DNA of 64,000 nt, taken from Cladopsammia gracilis. Taxonomy: Eukaryota; Cnidaria; Anthozoa; Scleractinia; Dendrophylliidae. The DNA is taken from positions 496,001-560,000 of the forward strand of contig JAJGOT010000348.1 of the NCBI GenBank assembly GCA_022457155.1. Direction: 5' to 3'. Shown here piece by piece: positions 1-11,499 of this stretch. The notes under the pieces were generated by a model. The model was not told the DNA's origin and ran no database searches. It saw only the letters and a program-made list of their open reading frames with translations. How positions within the stretch are numbered: the stretch's first letter is position 1; the number at the start of each line of letters is the position of its first letter. The translations under genes were made by a program, and so were the position numbers.

Positions 1-1699
1 TGCTACCATCTGATACTATTTTATTATTATTAACTCAAGTTCCACTACCATTAACCATTAACTCTCCTCGGGGGAGAATCTCGGGTTTCAATTTAACGGC
101 CATATATAATGGAAACTTGAGACGTAATAGGCGCGTCGCATTTACGAAGCGGCAGACAAGATATTATTTGTAACGTGCCAGGTTAACCGTCTTCGCTCTG
201 ATTCAAATCGCTTCCAAAACGACTCAAAGAGACACAGGAAAACAGGTAAATAACAATATTTTCTTAAATGATTATGTTATAGCTAATAAAGCGTTTGGGT
301 TCCCTGTGTCAGCGATGTAAAATGATCAAAATACCGCTAGGGTTTCACATGAATGATTGAAAGCAGAAAAATTACGGACACTACATGTGTCACATGTGAG
401 AAGATAATCTTCCCCAAAACACTTAGAGTTTCAATCTTTTAGTTTAAACTGTTTTAGTTAACGTTTGCCAAAAAATTTACATACTAACTTCACAAGAGCT
501 ATAATCAACTCACGAAAAGTGTTTACGATAAATAAACATGCTTTTGGTTTTCGCGTGCCGGCGAATGCCATTTCAATGCCAAGTTATTTAACAAGCTATG
601 AATAAAAAAGGATCCGTTCTCGTGGAAATTACAATAAGTTGTAGCTATCAGCGACATAAATTTATTAAGGCGATAGAAATAACACATCTTTCTGTTCAAC
701 GCCATCCCCAGGGAGGGGGGGGGGGGGGGTGTGTGGGGGTACTCAAAAAAGTTCAAACGGCCCGCTTGTGAAGCCGTAAATGGCTACTTGTTTTAAAATA
801 ACTAATGTGATACAATGTGTACCACACATAATCACACTAGTATAGCTCTGTTATTTCCGCGACTTAATACCTTAATTGTCACGGGTTGCTCCCGTCTTAC
901 CTCGCAGCTCATTCGGTTTAACAGAGCGCTGGGAGATACAGAGGTCTTGAGAACGAATTTTGTCGGGGTCAAAGATTTTTCTTTGATTCCCAATATCCCA
1001 ACTTTCTTTCTAGGAGTTTTCTCAGAGGCCGATTAAACTATGCCCCGTTTAAGCGGTTAATCCACGATTAAAATTATTTTTACCATGATAATTAATCGAG
1101 GGATTAAAAAGCGTTCCTGAAAGTTTACTCCGCCATTTTGCGAGTGTTAATCGACCTCGCCAGGTGGGTTTAAGCCTTCCTCCCTTGGTTAGCGCTTGTC
1201 ATGCTAGTTACAAGTCGATTTTCAAAATATACAATTCATTTTCGCTAATTAAATGTCTTACCCACTGGTTTAGATGCATCGAAAAGAGACATCTTAGGGG
1301 GTAGTTTCAGCACATGTTTAACGATACACTCATCCAGGATAAGACTCTAAATACGAAACAGTATACAACAGCCACAGTTTAATGTCAAGCCATAGAAAAC
1401 AATGAGCATCAAATGTTGAACCTTGTATCGATCGTAAAGGGATGGAATTTGGGAACACGAGAACCACGACTCGCGATACTTCATGGATTTTGTTTTCAAG
1501 CAGTTTGGTAAAACATACTAATCATATTGCTCTCTGTGTGTGCATACTTATTTGATTGTAAGCTACAGTTATTTTTCCTGCACCCGCCGTGAATAACTCT
1601 GACAAACTGTGGGCGACATGCATACATATTCATAACTTGTAACAAACAGGAGCACAAAAACAATTTTGTTGCGCAGCACTCACGTTAAATGATAATATT
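1..1699. other. Intronic or downstream DNA, no gene seen
   Basis: AT-rich non-coding sequence. It has a poly-G run near 713-737 followed by a GTGTGTGG stretch. The open frames here are short and show no family features. No RNA gene was recognised. Confidence 0.5.
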
Positions 1700-1901
1700 G
1701 ACGGGATAACCCCTTCATCAGTGTTTGTGTTATCAAGAGACAAACGCTCGTGCTCACGTAAAATATGCTGCGTGTACGCGATTAAAAAATATTCAAATAA
1801 TATGTGAATTCGACACGCGCTTAGCGCGAATAAATGCTACATAGAATGGAAAATTAAGCAAATATAACCTTATGGATAATTTAGAATTCAAAGTCAATGT
1901 T

Positions 1902-2255
1902 TAACACGAAGTTCCGGTATAAAAGGAGCCTGGCCTGGCCATTCTCACCTCCAGTCGTCAATCAACCACTGAAGCATTAACAACTGACAAATAACATACG
2001 TCATTACTAAGACCATTGCTATCACAATTTGGAAAAACTTTATGAAAGTTATATCAGAAGGGTTTATGAACTTCTATTTCTTTTTTGCTTAGGTAAAATC
2101 TTCGTTTAATTAGATTTTTGAAGCAAATTATATTTAAAGGATGCACAAGTTAACCATATTTTGTGACCGAAAGACGCCTTAATTTTGCATTTCACACCAA
2201 AAAGGTGTAAAATGGGGGAGGAGCTAAGCGTTTTATAACGGAACTTCGTGTTTAA
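1902..2255. repeat. Short inverted repeat pair
   Basis: AACACGAAGTTCCGGTATAA near 1905 returns inverted near 2230-2254, separated by about 300 bp. It is probably another small MITE that abuts the element at 2252. Confidence 0.4.
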
Positions 2256-2810
2256 TTCCATGAGGTGCCAAGGTCTTGTGTCGAAAGATTAGCTTCATAG
2301 ACCTTATTCACAAATGGCGGCCGATTTATTATTCTTTTATATTCATGCTAATCAGCCCAACTAGCCTTATTTTCGGGCAAAAATGCTTTTGAATTTTGCA
2401 CATGCTAACGAGGCTAGTTGGGCTGATTAGCATGAATATAAAAGAATAATAAATCGGCCGCCATTTGTGAATAGGGTCTATTTCTTTCCACTGTCGCGTG
2501 ACAGTTGCTCCCATAACTTTATTTATCACGGACACCCACATGTTGTTGATCGAATTGTGGCCCGATTGGTTGAAATATTCTGCAACGGGGAATCCCCCGT
2601 CCGATACTGTGGTTGTGATTGTAGCCTTCCACAGAGCGGAGGTGCTCGCCTACGATCATTTCCCCCAATGTACAAACTTGAAAGCTGTCAAGTTTTGAAC
2701 ATTAAATTTACACGATCAACAACATGTGGGTGTTCGTGATAAAGAAAGTCATGGAACAACTGCCACGCGACAGAATGAAGACACAAGACCTTGGCACCTC
2801 ATGGAATTAA
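2252..2810. repeat. Nested inverted-repeat element (MITE-like)
   Basis: The ends read TTAATTCCATGAGGTGCC and its inverse. Inner arms (CTGTCGCGTG... and ...GTTGATCG) pair again between 2490-2555 and 2702-2775. A 175-bp hairpin element is inserted within the left arm. Confidence 0.6.
2302..2476. repeat. Long-arm hairpin element, family copy 1
   Basis: Arms of about 68 bp, beginning CCTTATTCACAAATGGCGG, are almost perfectly inverted around a short central spacer. A diverged relative is at 38328-38505. The structure is that of a foldback MITE. Confidence 0.7.
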
Positions 2811-4346
2811 TATTGACTTTAAATTCTAAAATTTCCATGAAGCTATATTAACTTCATTTTTCATTCTCTGTCGCATTTTTTCAGCACTCTCAATGATTTG
2901 CATTTCGTGCATAAAATTTTCTTAAATATCCATATTGTCAAGTTCAACTATCGCCTCGACTTCGAGAGGCGGGAAAATTGTGGTCAGGTGACAAGATTCA
3001 ACAGAACACTTTTAACTTGCCACGGACACGTTTCGTAGTTTAGTCACAAAGGTACAAGTCCGGATCAAAGGGATTTCAAGGACTTATGGGAAACAAATTG
3101 TTTGCCGTTTCAATAGCGAATGATGTAAATAGTAACTTGTTTTGTAACTGATTTCAGTTGACTACGATTGTATCCACAGACGCTTCCCGATCTTATCGAT
3201 GAAGGAAGAATACCGAAAATCTAGTGCAAAATAAAATCTTCAAGACTTCAGATCCCTGGCTAATCTTCTAAATAAGTAACGTCTTCACTCATAGGCGCGA
3301 ATCACTTAACAAACAAATTTCAATATTAACAAACAGGAGCGTCTGTCTCTTTGAACACAAACACTGATGAAGGGGTTATTCCCAAAACGTCCGACTGTTT
3401 TTTTTTGACAGTTTTTAGCACTCGTGACAAACAGATTTCATTGTTATGCATATCTACAACTTACTTAATTTTCTTCAATAAAGGTTTGTTGTTCACTGTT
3501 GTTTGTTGTTTACTGTTGTTTGTTGTTTACTGTTGTTTACTTAAAAGAGGCTGCGTGGTCAGTGGATAGTAGCCGGCGCTAAACTGAACACAAAAGTCCA
3601 AGTGGTCACGATAAAAACACATACTCATGAAGCCTCCTAAGGGGTCACCCAACAGATGGAAAACTTGACCTGTTGATGCCTTATCTGCACTCGGTTCAAT
3701 TACAGAGATTACAGTGACTACTGTCGCTGTCACAGCAAAAATCCACCGTCATTTTACCCCCGCCCCCTTACAAAACGATTTTATTATGGCTTCTGTGAAA
3801 AAATGAAATGTGTAAAAAATGAAAACAGAAAATCTTATATGAATCTTATATAAAAAATGAAAACAGAAAATCTTATATGAATCCCAAAAAGTTCCAAAAT
3901 ATCTTCTTATCAATTGAAAATGCTTATTATACTTTTAAATGTAAAATATATGAGTGATTTGAAAATTCACTGCAACATGACCAAAAAATTAACTGTCTTT
4001 TTTTCAAAAATTAAAAAAAAAATCATCTAATTATCATCATGTATTTCGTCCACTTAAAATTACATAATGTTAAAAACATTCTTGTCTTTCAAATTGCAAG
4101 TAGCTAAAATCGGTATTCCTTCGCAAATATCATGATTCCTTTAATGCTTTTTATCTCGTGAATACGCGAAGTGTTGAACGAGCTACAGTATATATATATA
4201 TACAGTCGATCCCATTAACGTTGTTCAAGAAAAAAGAAGTTTATAAGTTAACAAAACAATCAAATATTCAATTTCCTCGCGCGAGACCTTGAATTTGCAT
4301 AATAACACGTAATAATAACACGGCGAAAAGTCGTTGATATTCAAAG

Positions 4347-4478
4347 ATGCCTCGTCCTTTTTCCGACGATTTGAGGTGGAGAATAATATATCAACACTTG
4401 TTTTATGCAAAAACGTACCAGGAGATAGCTACTAATCTCTTTGTAAGTCCAATGACAGTTAAACGCACTTGTATGTAA
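4347..4478 (+). pseudogene. Tc1/mariner-like transposase, N-terminal HTH fragment
   Basis: A 43-residue frame starts MPRPFSDDLRWRIIYQH and includes SPMTVKRT. This is the DNA-binding paired/HTH head of a Tc1-like transposase. The DDE catalytic domain is missing, so the element cannot mobilise itself. The identification is from the motif pattern. Confidence 0.6.
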
Positions 4479-4680
4479 TATAGCCAATTTGACATTTTTT
4501 CATAAGCTTATCCGCCAAATCTGGCAGAATGTGAGCTAGTTTCGAACGGAATTCTTCGACGCTTTCCAGAACTGGGAAATTAGTTATTCTTCTTGTTAGG
4601 TAACTACTTTTTTTCTTTTCATCCAAAACGCGTACTTCTAAACAGTTTAAAAACTGTTTTGAACTTCCCGCCGTGGCCAT
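4459..4680 (-). pseudogene. Captured first-exon-like ORF inside the transposon
   Basis: A 73-residue frame starts MATAGSSKQFLNCLEVRVLD and continues with well-mixed coding-like composition (VEEFRSKLAHILPDLADKL). It overlaps the transposase fragment tail to tail. I do not recognise the family. It looks like the N-terminus of a host protein truncated by the element, which would make this a transduplicate. Confidence 0.4.
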
Positions 4681-5945
4681 TTTCTACACATGTGTTCAGC
4701 TGCACGTTCCAATGGAATAATTCAGTTTCCACACGCGCGTAATTTGAATGTTAATGAGGCACGTGACTTTTGTTAACTTGTAAATGTCTTTTTTTCTTGA
4801 ACAACGTTGATGGAATCGACTGTATATATATATATAGTATGCGGGGACAGATATGCAAATTTTCACTCGTTCCATCATCTGTAAACTTTACCCCACTGTA
4901 ATACGTGTTAAAAGATGATTGCTGTAGTAAACGTTTTTTTAAATTCCCCAATGTAATTACGTCATCCAGTTGTCTAGACAGTCTCGTTTCACACAATGCA
5001 TATTTATGTCACGCTAAGGTGTTTTAAATCTGTTTTACTCTTCAATTCTTTGACTTCAAACTCGGTATCGAAAATTAATACCGATCTGTGGATTTACGTA
5101 TTCACGAGAGGGTTCTTAGAGTTCTTATCTCCTTCCTAAATCACCAATGAAACCATTTGCTATTAATTTAGCTTCACTCTCAGGAAATGTATGGAAAATG
5201 TATTTGATGAAACTACTAAATGTATCTGGCTTTAATGCTTTTTTAGTTATAATCTTGTATTTTATTTGTTTAAAAGACGTGTTAAGTATCCACTAAGTAA
5301 AAGATTAACTTACTACTATAATACCCCGCTTCAATTTTAAAATGAGACTGAAGTTGTATAATATCGCTTCGTCAATGTAATACTCTTCTGTTAGATATCT
5401 TAGCATATCCATAGTGTCATTGAATTCCTCAATAACATCTTGAATACTAGAAATCTTATAGAAATGTCTTGTATAATTTATCACTAAAACAAAATTCGTA
5501 TCCAAAAAGAATTTAAATTGAATCAGCCTTCACATGGGGAGGGCATAGCTCGATATCTTTTAAAATAGTAATCCACGATATGATATGTGCAATGTTTAAG
5601 ATCTACATATTCTTCATATCTTCATGTTTGTTCGGTTTTTGATTTTTGAAAGAACAAAAAAAAACCAGTTAAATTGTTTTGGTAATATTGCAGTGAGTTT
5701 TCAGATCACTCACATACTTTACATTTGAAAGTATAACAAGAATGTTTCATTTGATAAGAAAAAATATTGGAACTTTTTGGAAATCATATGAGATTTTCTG
5801 TTCTGAATTTTTCACATTTTACAGAAACTTTATGAGAGGGGGGTGTGGGGGTTAAAATGACGGTAGATGTTTGCTGTGACAGTAGGACAGTGTTTGACTG
5901 ATTGACTTAATTTGTAAAAAAGACACTATGTTGTATTTTTTTTAC

Positions 5946-6008
5946 CTCAAGAATATCGTGTAACGCCGCTGGTCGTAGGGCTTCAAACACATGTTTCGCA
6001 ATTTGAGC
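5946..6008 (-). CDS. GTF3C1: GTF3C1-like exon 11
   Basis: Exon of 21 codons, phase 0 to 0, AQIAKHVFEALRPAALHDIL then Glu. The acceptor is TTATTTACAG and the donor GAG|GTAAAA. It continues the C-terminal helical domain. No further downstream exon or stop codon could be phased before position 1. Confidence 0.65.
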
Positions 6009-6382
6009 CTGTAAATAAAAATACACAAAAATCACAAACAACTATTCAGAAACATTCCCTATTTTTGAAAGGTTTGAAGGAGGGTGTGTCAATATACACC
6101 GTCTTCATAAAATGGTAGCATAGCTAACTCACTTTTAGTAACAACTGGCAAGTGATTGGCTTGTGTAATCTACACACAAACTCAGTGCGATAAATTCGCG
6201 ATAAGGTATATTAGCAACTTATTTTCCACAATCACATACCGCTCTTTGATGGCTTTCTTATAACGCTGTTGCTGAAAGGCGAGTACATTGGATGCACTCT
6301 TGACATAAGGTAACCATCACAGTTTCAGTAAAATTTGTTGACATATTAAGCGACCGCCCACACAAGAAGTTTCTTAACTTGG

Positions 6383-6641
6383 CAGTTACTACTCAACTCT
6401 GGAATGCCGGGATTGTTGTCAGTTACTACTCAACTCTGGAATGCCGGGATTGTTGTCAGTTACTACTCAACTCTGGAATGCCAGGATGGTTGTCAATTGC
6501 TACTCACCTCTGGAATCCCAGGATTGTTGTCAGTTACTACTCAACTCTGGAATGCCAGGATGGTTGTCAATTGCTACTCACCTCTGGAATCCCTGGATTG
6601 TTGTCAGTTACTACTCACCTCCGGAATGCCAGGATTGTCCA
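6383..6641. repeat. 37-bp minisatellite built from an exon end and its splice donor
   Basis: Seven head-to-tail 37-bp units start at 6383, 6420, 6457, 6494, 6531, 6568 and 6605. Each carries the last bases of host exon 10 and the first intron bases. Units alternate between two types, giving a 74-bp higher-order period. Three units, including the genuine one, keep GTGAGT on the minus strand; the others have GT changed to TT. Confidence 0.85.
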
Positions 6642-6748
6642 GAATCAACATCAGAACCATCTCCCTGAACATGCGCAGTAACTGTTGACTAGTGGTACCA
6701 TCAATTGTGATCCAAGGACGACAAACCACTGAGTAGCGCTCAAAATTC
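6619..6748 (-). CDS. GTF3C1: GTF3C1-like exon 10
   Basis: Exon of 130 nt. One base completes the split Arg codon, then 43 codons follow: NFERYSVVCRPWITIDG, and ending NPGIPE at donor GAG|GTGAGT. The CRPW...DG and NPGI pattern is what suggests the TFIIIC large-subunit C-terminus. The 3' end of this exon and its splice donor form the seventh unit of a 37-bp tandem array. Confidence 0.7.
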
Positions 6749-7529
6749 CTAAAACATTGAATATCATAGATCAAGTCTTTTATTAAACCCTTGACCCGGA
6801 AGAGTCAGAACTTTGTGATAACATTTTATGTGGATAGAGTAAAAGCGACCGAGGAATAAGTGACCTTATGGACAATTTTTCGGGCCTAAACACAGTGGTC
6901 GTAATAATGAGGCAGTCGTATTAACGAGGCATGCCCGATGAAAATATCTAAACACGTAAACAGCTGGTTTGCGTTGCGTTAACTTTGCTTAAATTTAACT
7001 ACCCTGAATGGTCGTTGACACCTATTTTTTGTTTGATAGATCAGTTTCTTTATTACAATAGAAATAATAATAAATCACTTAAACAACGCCTATACAATAC
7101 AGTTCTTGGAGCTTTACAATCAGTAAAAAAAGAACTAGTGAAATACAATATACATCTAATAAGGGCATGAATATCGCTGAAATAATAAAAAAGTAGATTT
7201 GATTGACATCGGTGTTACCATAACAAAGATCTGATGACGTCATGGTTTTTTTGCATATTAGTACTTTTCTCAACATCTAGACCTAAACTTTTAAAACGAC
7301 TGTATTCCTCTTATAGTCTAGATGTGGGTCTTCAAGACTGCAAAGTTTGAAAAAAATTCTGAGAGCGTGCACTATCTTTGTAAATTTCAAGTCCATTGAA
7401 CCATTTTAAGTCTACTTAATTAAAAAATAAAAGGATGACGCTAGTTGTAACAGTTTATTTATTCAATAGACTCACTTATACAAAATTCGACTAGGAAAGT
7501 TTGTCTCCAGTGATTCATGTCTACTATTT
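6749..7529. other. Intron, nothing recognised
   Basis: AT-rich intron between host exons 9 and 10. Short frames lack domain features. Confidence 0.5.
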
Positions 7530-7850
7530 TACTACTGCTTACTATGTTTACTATTTTTAACCTAGAACTTGGAATGACTTACCAGATAAAATTAGATCAA
7601 CTACTATTTTTGAAGATTTTATAGTTTTACTTAATACTTCGTCTTTTATGAACACTTGTTGTAATTTTTGCTGACCTTACTTTGTTTGTTTGTTTGTTTG
7701 TTTAGTCAATTAAGGACCTAATGGTTATTTATATATACGTGTATCTAAGTTAGTTAGCTTTCGGAAATATTTATTATTAGCATATCCATGCTACTCTGTA
7801 AATCAGAATTTAAATAAAGTTTATGTATGTATGTATGTATACATGTAAGT
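7530..7850 (+). mobile_element. Non-LTR retrotransposon 3' end fragment
   Basis: A short plus-strand frame contains TWNDLPDKIRSTTIF, the pattern seen at the C-terminal end of many CR1/L2-type LINE polyproteins. It is followed by AT-rich 3' sequence, a (TTTG)n run at about 7682-7704 and an (ATGT)n tail near 7823-7841. This is a 5'-truncated copy. Confidence 0.5.
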
Positions 7851-8518
7851 CTGCCTCTCTGGCCACCATCTGGATTTATAACATGGTAGTTCCTTGTGCA
7901 AATCCTTGACCACACTATGTAAATAGCCAGCAGGTTAGCCTCCAATCAGTTGAGATTCTTAACAATGTTTAGTTTACTTTGGATATTTATTTCAATGATT
8001 TATAGCGTCCACAATTAGCATGGGAGTGCTACATACTTCCACAATTCAATAAAGTGATTTTATTTATTTATTTATTTTATTTTACTAGGCCATGTCGAGT
8101 TAAGAGTGTAGATTTTTCAAAATATGGGTCTTTTTACACGCGATTTCTCTCTAAAATGTGGACGGTGACTACTGATTCTTTTTCATTTCTGTCAAGAATG
8201 ATTCATAATCTATCTGTAGCGAAATTTTGAAAGAAATCTGTGTTGTAGAGTTGGAGAAGATTTTCGGGGATTAAGTTTTATGTTAACATTCTGCTTGTTA
8301 GAGTATCACATGAATCAAGAAAACAGATAAGACTTTGCAGTGCCGCGCAACACAATGACTGCAAATTCCATATTGAGGACATACTGAATGGCTACCCAGA
8401 TTCCCACTTATGTTGAGTCACGGCTTAGACCTTCCTTTGTTGTTTAATAATTGTATTTAGAAGAAAAGCGAGTGCACTTTGCAGGTTTCATGTGTTGTTT
8501 ATTTGCTACAATACATAC

Positions 8519-8901
8519 CTAACTTTGGATTTCTTCTTTTGAACTTCTGATTCCTCCAACTGTTTAGAAGATAAGTCATCCACTGCTTTAAAGGCCATGT
8601 CTGATCGGTCATTTGTATCTTTTGTAGTGTCACCATTGTTTTTCCGATGAGTTGTATCCGCATCAAGTGATGACGAAGAACTGCATTCAGTTATCACGGG
8701 AGAACCGGATTGGCTTATTTCACTCGTTGTTTCTTTTCTGATAATTCCTGTTATTTCCAAACCATTACTTGAATTGCTGCTTTCTGTTTCTCTTTCCTGG
8801 CTTGACCTGTCATTACCTAATTCTGTGTTCTCGCTTGGTAATGAATCAGATTTGTCACCAACATCTTTGCCAGGTTTGGTTGCCACGGAACTGCTCTTGG
8901 G
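8519..8901 (-). CDS. GTF3C1: GTF3C1-like exon 9 (Ser/Thr-rich)
   Basis: Exon of 383 nt starting in phase 0 after TTGTATTTAG and ending two bases into an Arg codon at donor AG|GTATGT. It encodes a low-complexity Ser/Thr/Asp/Lys-rich linker that ends in a basic KKKSKV stretch, a possible nuclear localisation signal. Confidence 0.7.
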
Positions 8902-9478
8902 CTAAATACAATTAATAATGACAAGACCAATTAGAACTACTTTCTTTTTAAACCCATTTAGTTGTTTATTACAAACTGATTTTCTTTCAAAAACTATAGA
9001 TACCAAATCGATCTCTTTCTGTGACAAATTAAACAAAAGGTATTAATCTGTGTATGAGTATCTTAATTCTGTCCCCTTTTAGTAGAAGGTTTTATTTCCA
9101 ATTCCTTCGGCTCGTTTTTATTTGACACAAATAAAGTTATTATTAATAAAACACAAAAACAATGCAGAACAATGGAGCAGTAGCGCTCTTTTGTAAACAG
9201 GAAAAGAAAAAAATACTAGGCAAACGTTGGTACAACACGCCAAATGGAAATTCTGGAAATACATTGAAGGAATAAACTGTAGAAAGTCCAAGGCTAGGAA
9301 ATGGCATAAAACAAAGCAATAAAACTGGACCCTAACAACTGGCAACACAGTATAAAGAAGTTTCAGTGTCTAGTTTTTCACTCATCCTGGTGGGATGCAC
9401 TATAAGTTTGAATGCACTTCCCCAGCAGTGTCAATTCAAGAATGAGTTCCCGTTTTTGATGCTGAAACTACAGACTAC
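8902..9478. other. Intron, nothing recognised
   Basis: AT-rich intron sequence between host exons 8 and 9; no supported feature. Confidence 0.5.
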
Positions 9479-10101
9479 AGTCAAACCTCTATTAAGCGGT
9501 CACTTAACAAATCCCCCGAAATCATTTCCCATACTTACTGTAAACTTGACCACTTGCGCAAAAGCCTATAAACCTTAACTACACATTTTCAAAATCAACT
9601 TTACGTACATTGAATAGTTAAATGGTGAAATATTTCTTGTTTTGAACGTCGCGTTATTAAGTTATAGATATGAATTTACAAAATGCTAAATAGATGACGT
9701 CAACCCGGGACTTTGCCATTATTTCTACGCCAATTTACAATGTGCTGTTTACAGCTTGAGGATAATTAAATTGATAAATACTAGAAATAAACTGTGGATG
9801 GTCAATTGATTCGTAAATATAACTTGGAGGTGGAAACAAGTAGTTGTATAATAAATGATGCCCGGGTTGACGTCATCTAATTAGCATTTTACAAATTCAA
9901 ATCTATAACTCAATAACGCGACGTTCAAAACAAGAAATATTTCATCATTTAACTATTCAATGTGCCTAGAGTTGATTCTGATTCTGATTCTTGATTCTTA
10001 AGAGTTATAGACACAATTTAAGCGGTCGTGGTCACCGTTTAGATCTCCCAATTGGTCAGTTGGCTATTCCCCGAGGGTGACCCCTTAATAGAGGTTTGAC
10101 T
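9479..10101. repeat. MITE with nested palindrome
   Basis: The ends read AGTCAAACCTCTATTAAG and its inverse CTTAATAGAGGTTTGACT. A second palindromic element is inserted in it at 9607-9963. Confidence 0.65.
9607..9963. repeat. Palindromic foldback element
   Basis: Arms of about 105 bp start ACATTGAATAGTTAAATG and are nearly perfect inverses, with GATGACGTCAACCCGGG near the inner arm ends. The centre is about 140 bp of AT-rich DNA. Confidence 0.7.
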
Positions 10102-10113
10102 AAGAACACATAC

Positions 10114-10191
10114 CTTGAGTAATGTCACACACCAGGGCTTCACAAAGCTGGCAGTAACTAGACTAATCTCGCAAACACCAACTTTGTACAG
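10114..10191 (-). CDS. GTF3C1: GTF3C1-like exon 8
   Basis: Exon of 26 codons, phase 0 to 0, LYKVGVCEISLVTASFVKPW and onward. The acceptor is TTTTTTTTAG and the donor AAG|GTATGT. It is joined across the Polinton-bearing intron to the exon at 40030. The continuous hydrophobic pattern over the junction argues that the gene is still spliced through. Confidence 0.7.
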
Positions 10192-11466
10192 CTAAAAAAA
10201 ACAAAGCAGCAATAAATTAATAAATATTAAGATTTGGCAACACAAGAGAAATGCAAATGGTAAATAAAGTGTTGTTAAATGCCTGTTGTGTTTTTTGACA
10301 ATATAATACATAGTTTGGCTATCTTTATATGCTTTATGACATACAATTTAAGCTAAAACAGTAAGTGAATGTTTCAAAGACGTTACGTCTTTTTTTATCC
10401 TTATTTTTTCTTCAGCAAAACGTTTTTTCCGTAAAATTAAATGTAAAAGCTGCTTTCTTTTTTCATACAACTTCAGCTTTGACTCGGAGAACACATTTCG
10501 TAAACAGTCAAAGGCTCCTTTGTGCCAACTCTTGAATAAGAAATGCTCTACACATCGCTGGCTCATATTTAAGTGACCCTTCCCTGCAATCAAAGGCTCC
10601 TATAAGTCAACTCATGAATATAAACCGCTCTAAATGAAAGATTCTTCGCCAAATGTGCAAAGAATATGAGAACAACCTGAGGGCAGTACTTTAGTATTTA
10701 TTTCAAAATAGAAAATAAGTCCCGCTGAATATTTAATCAAGTCTCGAGTCTCCGATGGGAAAAGAATTCTTACTTTGCTGGAGCCATTATTGTTGCTAAA
10801 GATGTAACAATTTTACAAATTAAGTTTGTGTCCAACATGAAAGATATATATTAAATTTCGAGGCTTATCTAAATGCCAGAATCCGAAAGTGTATTGATAG
10901 AATTTGCACTCGAGTTTAAGTATCAATTAATACATTCTGACTCCACTAACACGAGTCATTCAATGTGAAATAGTTTATTTAGGATGAGTCAGTCAGTCAT
11001 CTGATGAATGTATCCTAATAACATATCATGTTTATTCTCCTGACCCTTTTAAATTGAAAATTTAAAAAAAATTGTGCCACGCCAGCTACGAAAAACCACT
11101 AAAAAAACACCCTTTAGATGTGGCCAAAAAAAAATTTGGAAACGTATACCCCCCTATAACGATGCAGTGACAAAGGTGCTAAAACTGATAACATTACTTG
11201 ATACTTGTATAACATTTCATTTCCCAACGTAACAAAAATAAAAACCTGAACGAAAAAAGGCAACGTTCGAGAAGACTGACCGACGTAGAATGATAAATAT
11301 CTCCCGCCAAATCCTTAAATAGTCCCGAGATGACCAGTTCGTTCCTACGTCATTTAGATGTCAGAAATTACATCTTCCATAAGATTGCCAAATTTATCTA
11401 TACAACGCATAACGTAATGTACGGTATGTTTAATATAAATATTTATATAGTCTATATATATATATA
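10192..11466. other. Intron left of the nested elements
   Basis: AT-rich sequence containing the short direct duplication described for the intron. No gene is supported; the 81-residue minus frame at 10348-10593 is Lys-rich without recognisable features and begins in the duplicated repeat. Confidence 0.45.
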
Positions 11467-11499
11467 CACTGATTTTCAAAAACATAGCTATTTGAGAAA
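11467..11499. mobile_element. Left fragment of a MITE split by the Polinton
   Basis: CACTGATTTTCAAAAACATA and the bases up to 11499 are matched in inverse at 32240-32284. The preceding TA is also found after 32284. Only the first 33 bp of the left TIR remain on this side. Confidence 0.7.
11493..11499 (+). repeat. Polinton target-site duplication, left
   Basis: TGAGAAA borders the left terminus and is repeated at 31682-31688. Six of the seven bases suffice for the 6-bp duplication known for Polintons; the seventh is ambiguous with the element end. Confidence 0.8.

Larger units (their letters stand above)
1700..3388. repeat. Outer inverted-repeat element (MITE-like)
   Basis: About 55 bp at 1700-1750 are repeated in inverted orientation near 3335-3388, around a shared core AACCCCTTCATCAGTGT. 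The pair encloses 1.6 kb that holds two further inverted-repeat elements. Similar arms are common in non-autonomous DNA elements; no transposase is present. Confidence 0.55.
4202..4822. mobile_element. Internally deleted Tc1/mariner-like element
   Basis: Inverted ends of about 45 bp start ACAGTCGATCCCATTAACG and are flanked by TATATATATA tracts, as expected for TA-targeting elements. It keeps an N-terminal transposase fragment on the plus strand and an unrelated short ORF on the minus strand. Confidence 0.65.
3727..5882. mobile_element. Long-TIR non-autonomous element
   Basis: GCTGTCACAGCAAA plus about 300 further bases at the left end return in inverted, diverged form at the right end (TTTGCTGTGACAG near 5870). 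A Tc1/mariner-like element (4202-4822) is nested inside. The remaining interior is AT-rich without supported coding. Confidence 0.6.

Noticed and set aside
3527..3733. 68-residue minus ORF as the last GTF3C1-like exon
   Set aside because: Its frame does not match phase 0 required after 5946, and its start is the end of the long-TIR element.
6383..6641. CRISPR-like regular array
   Set aside because: Units are contiguous without unique spacers, in a eukaryotic intron, and derive from the adjacent exon end.
6379..6688. Three overlapping 75-100-residue plus-strand ORFs
   Set aside because: They are translations of the 37-bp array; the repeat explains the open frames.
10348..10593. 81-residue minus ORF as a host exon
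   Set aside because: No splice borders in phase; the 5' part is a short dispersed duplication.
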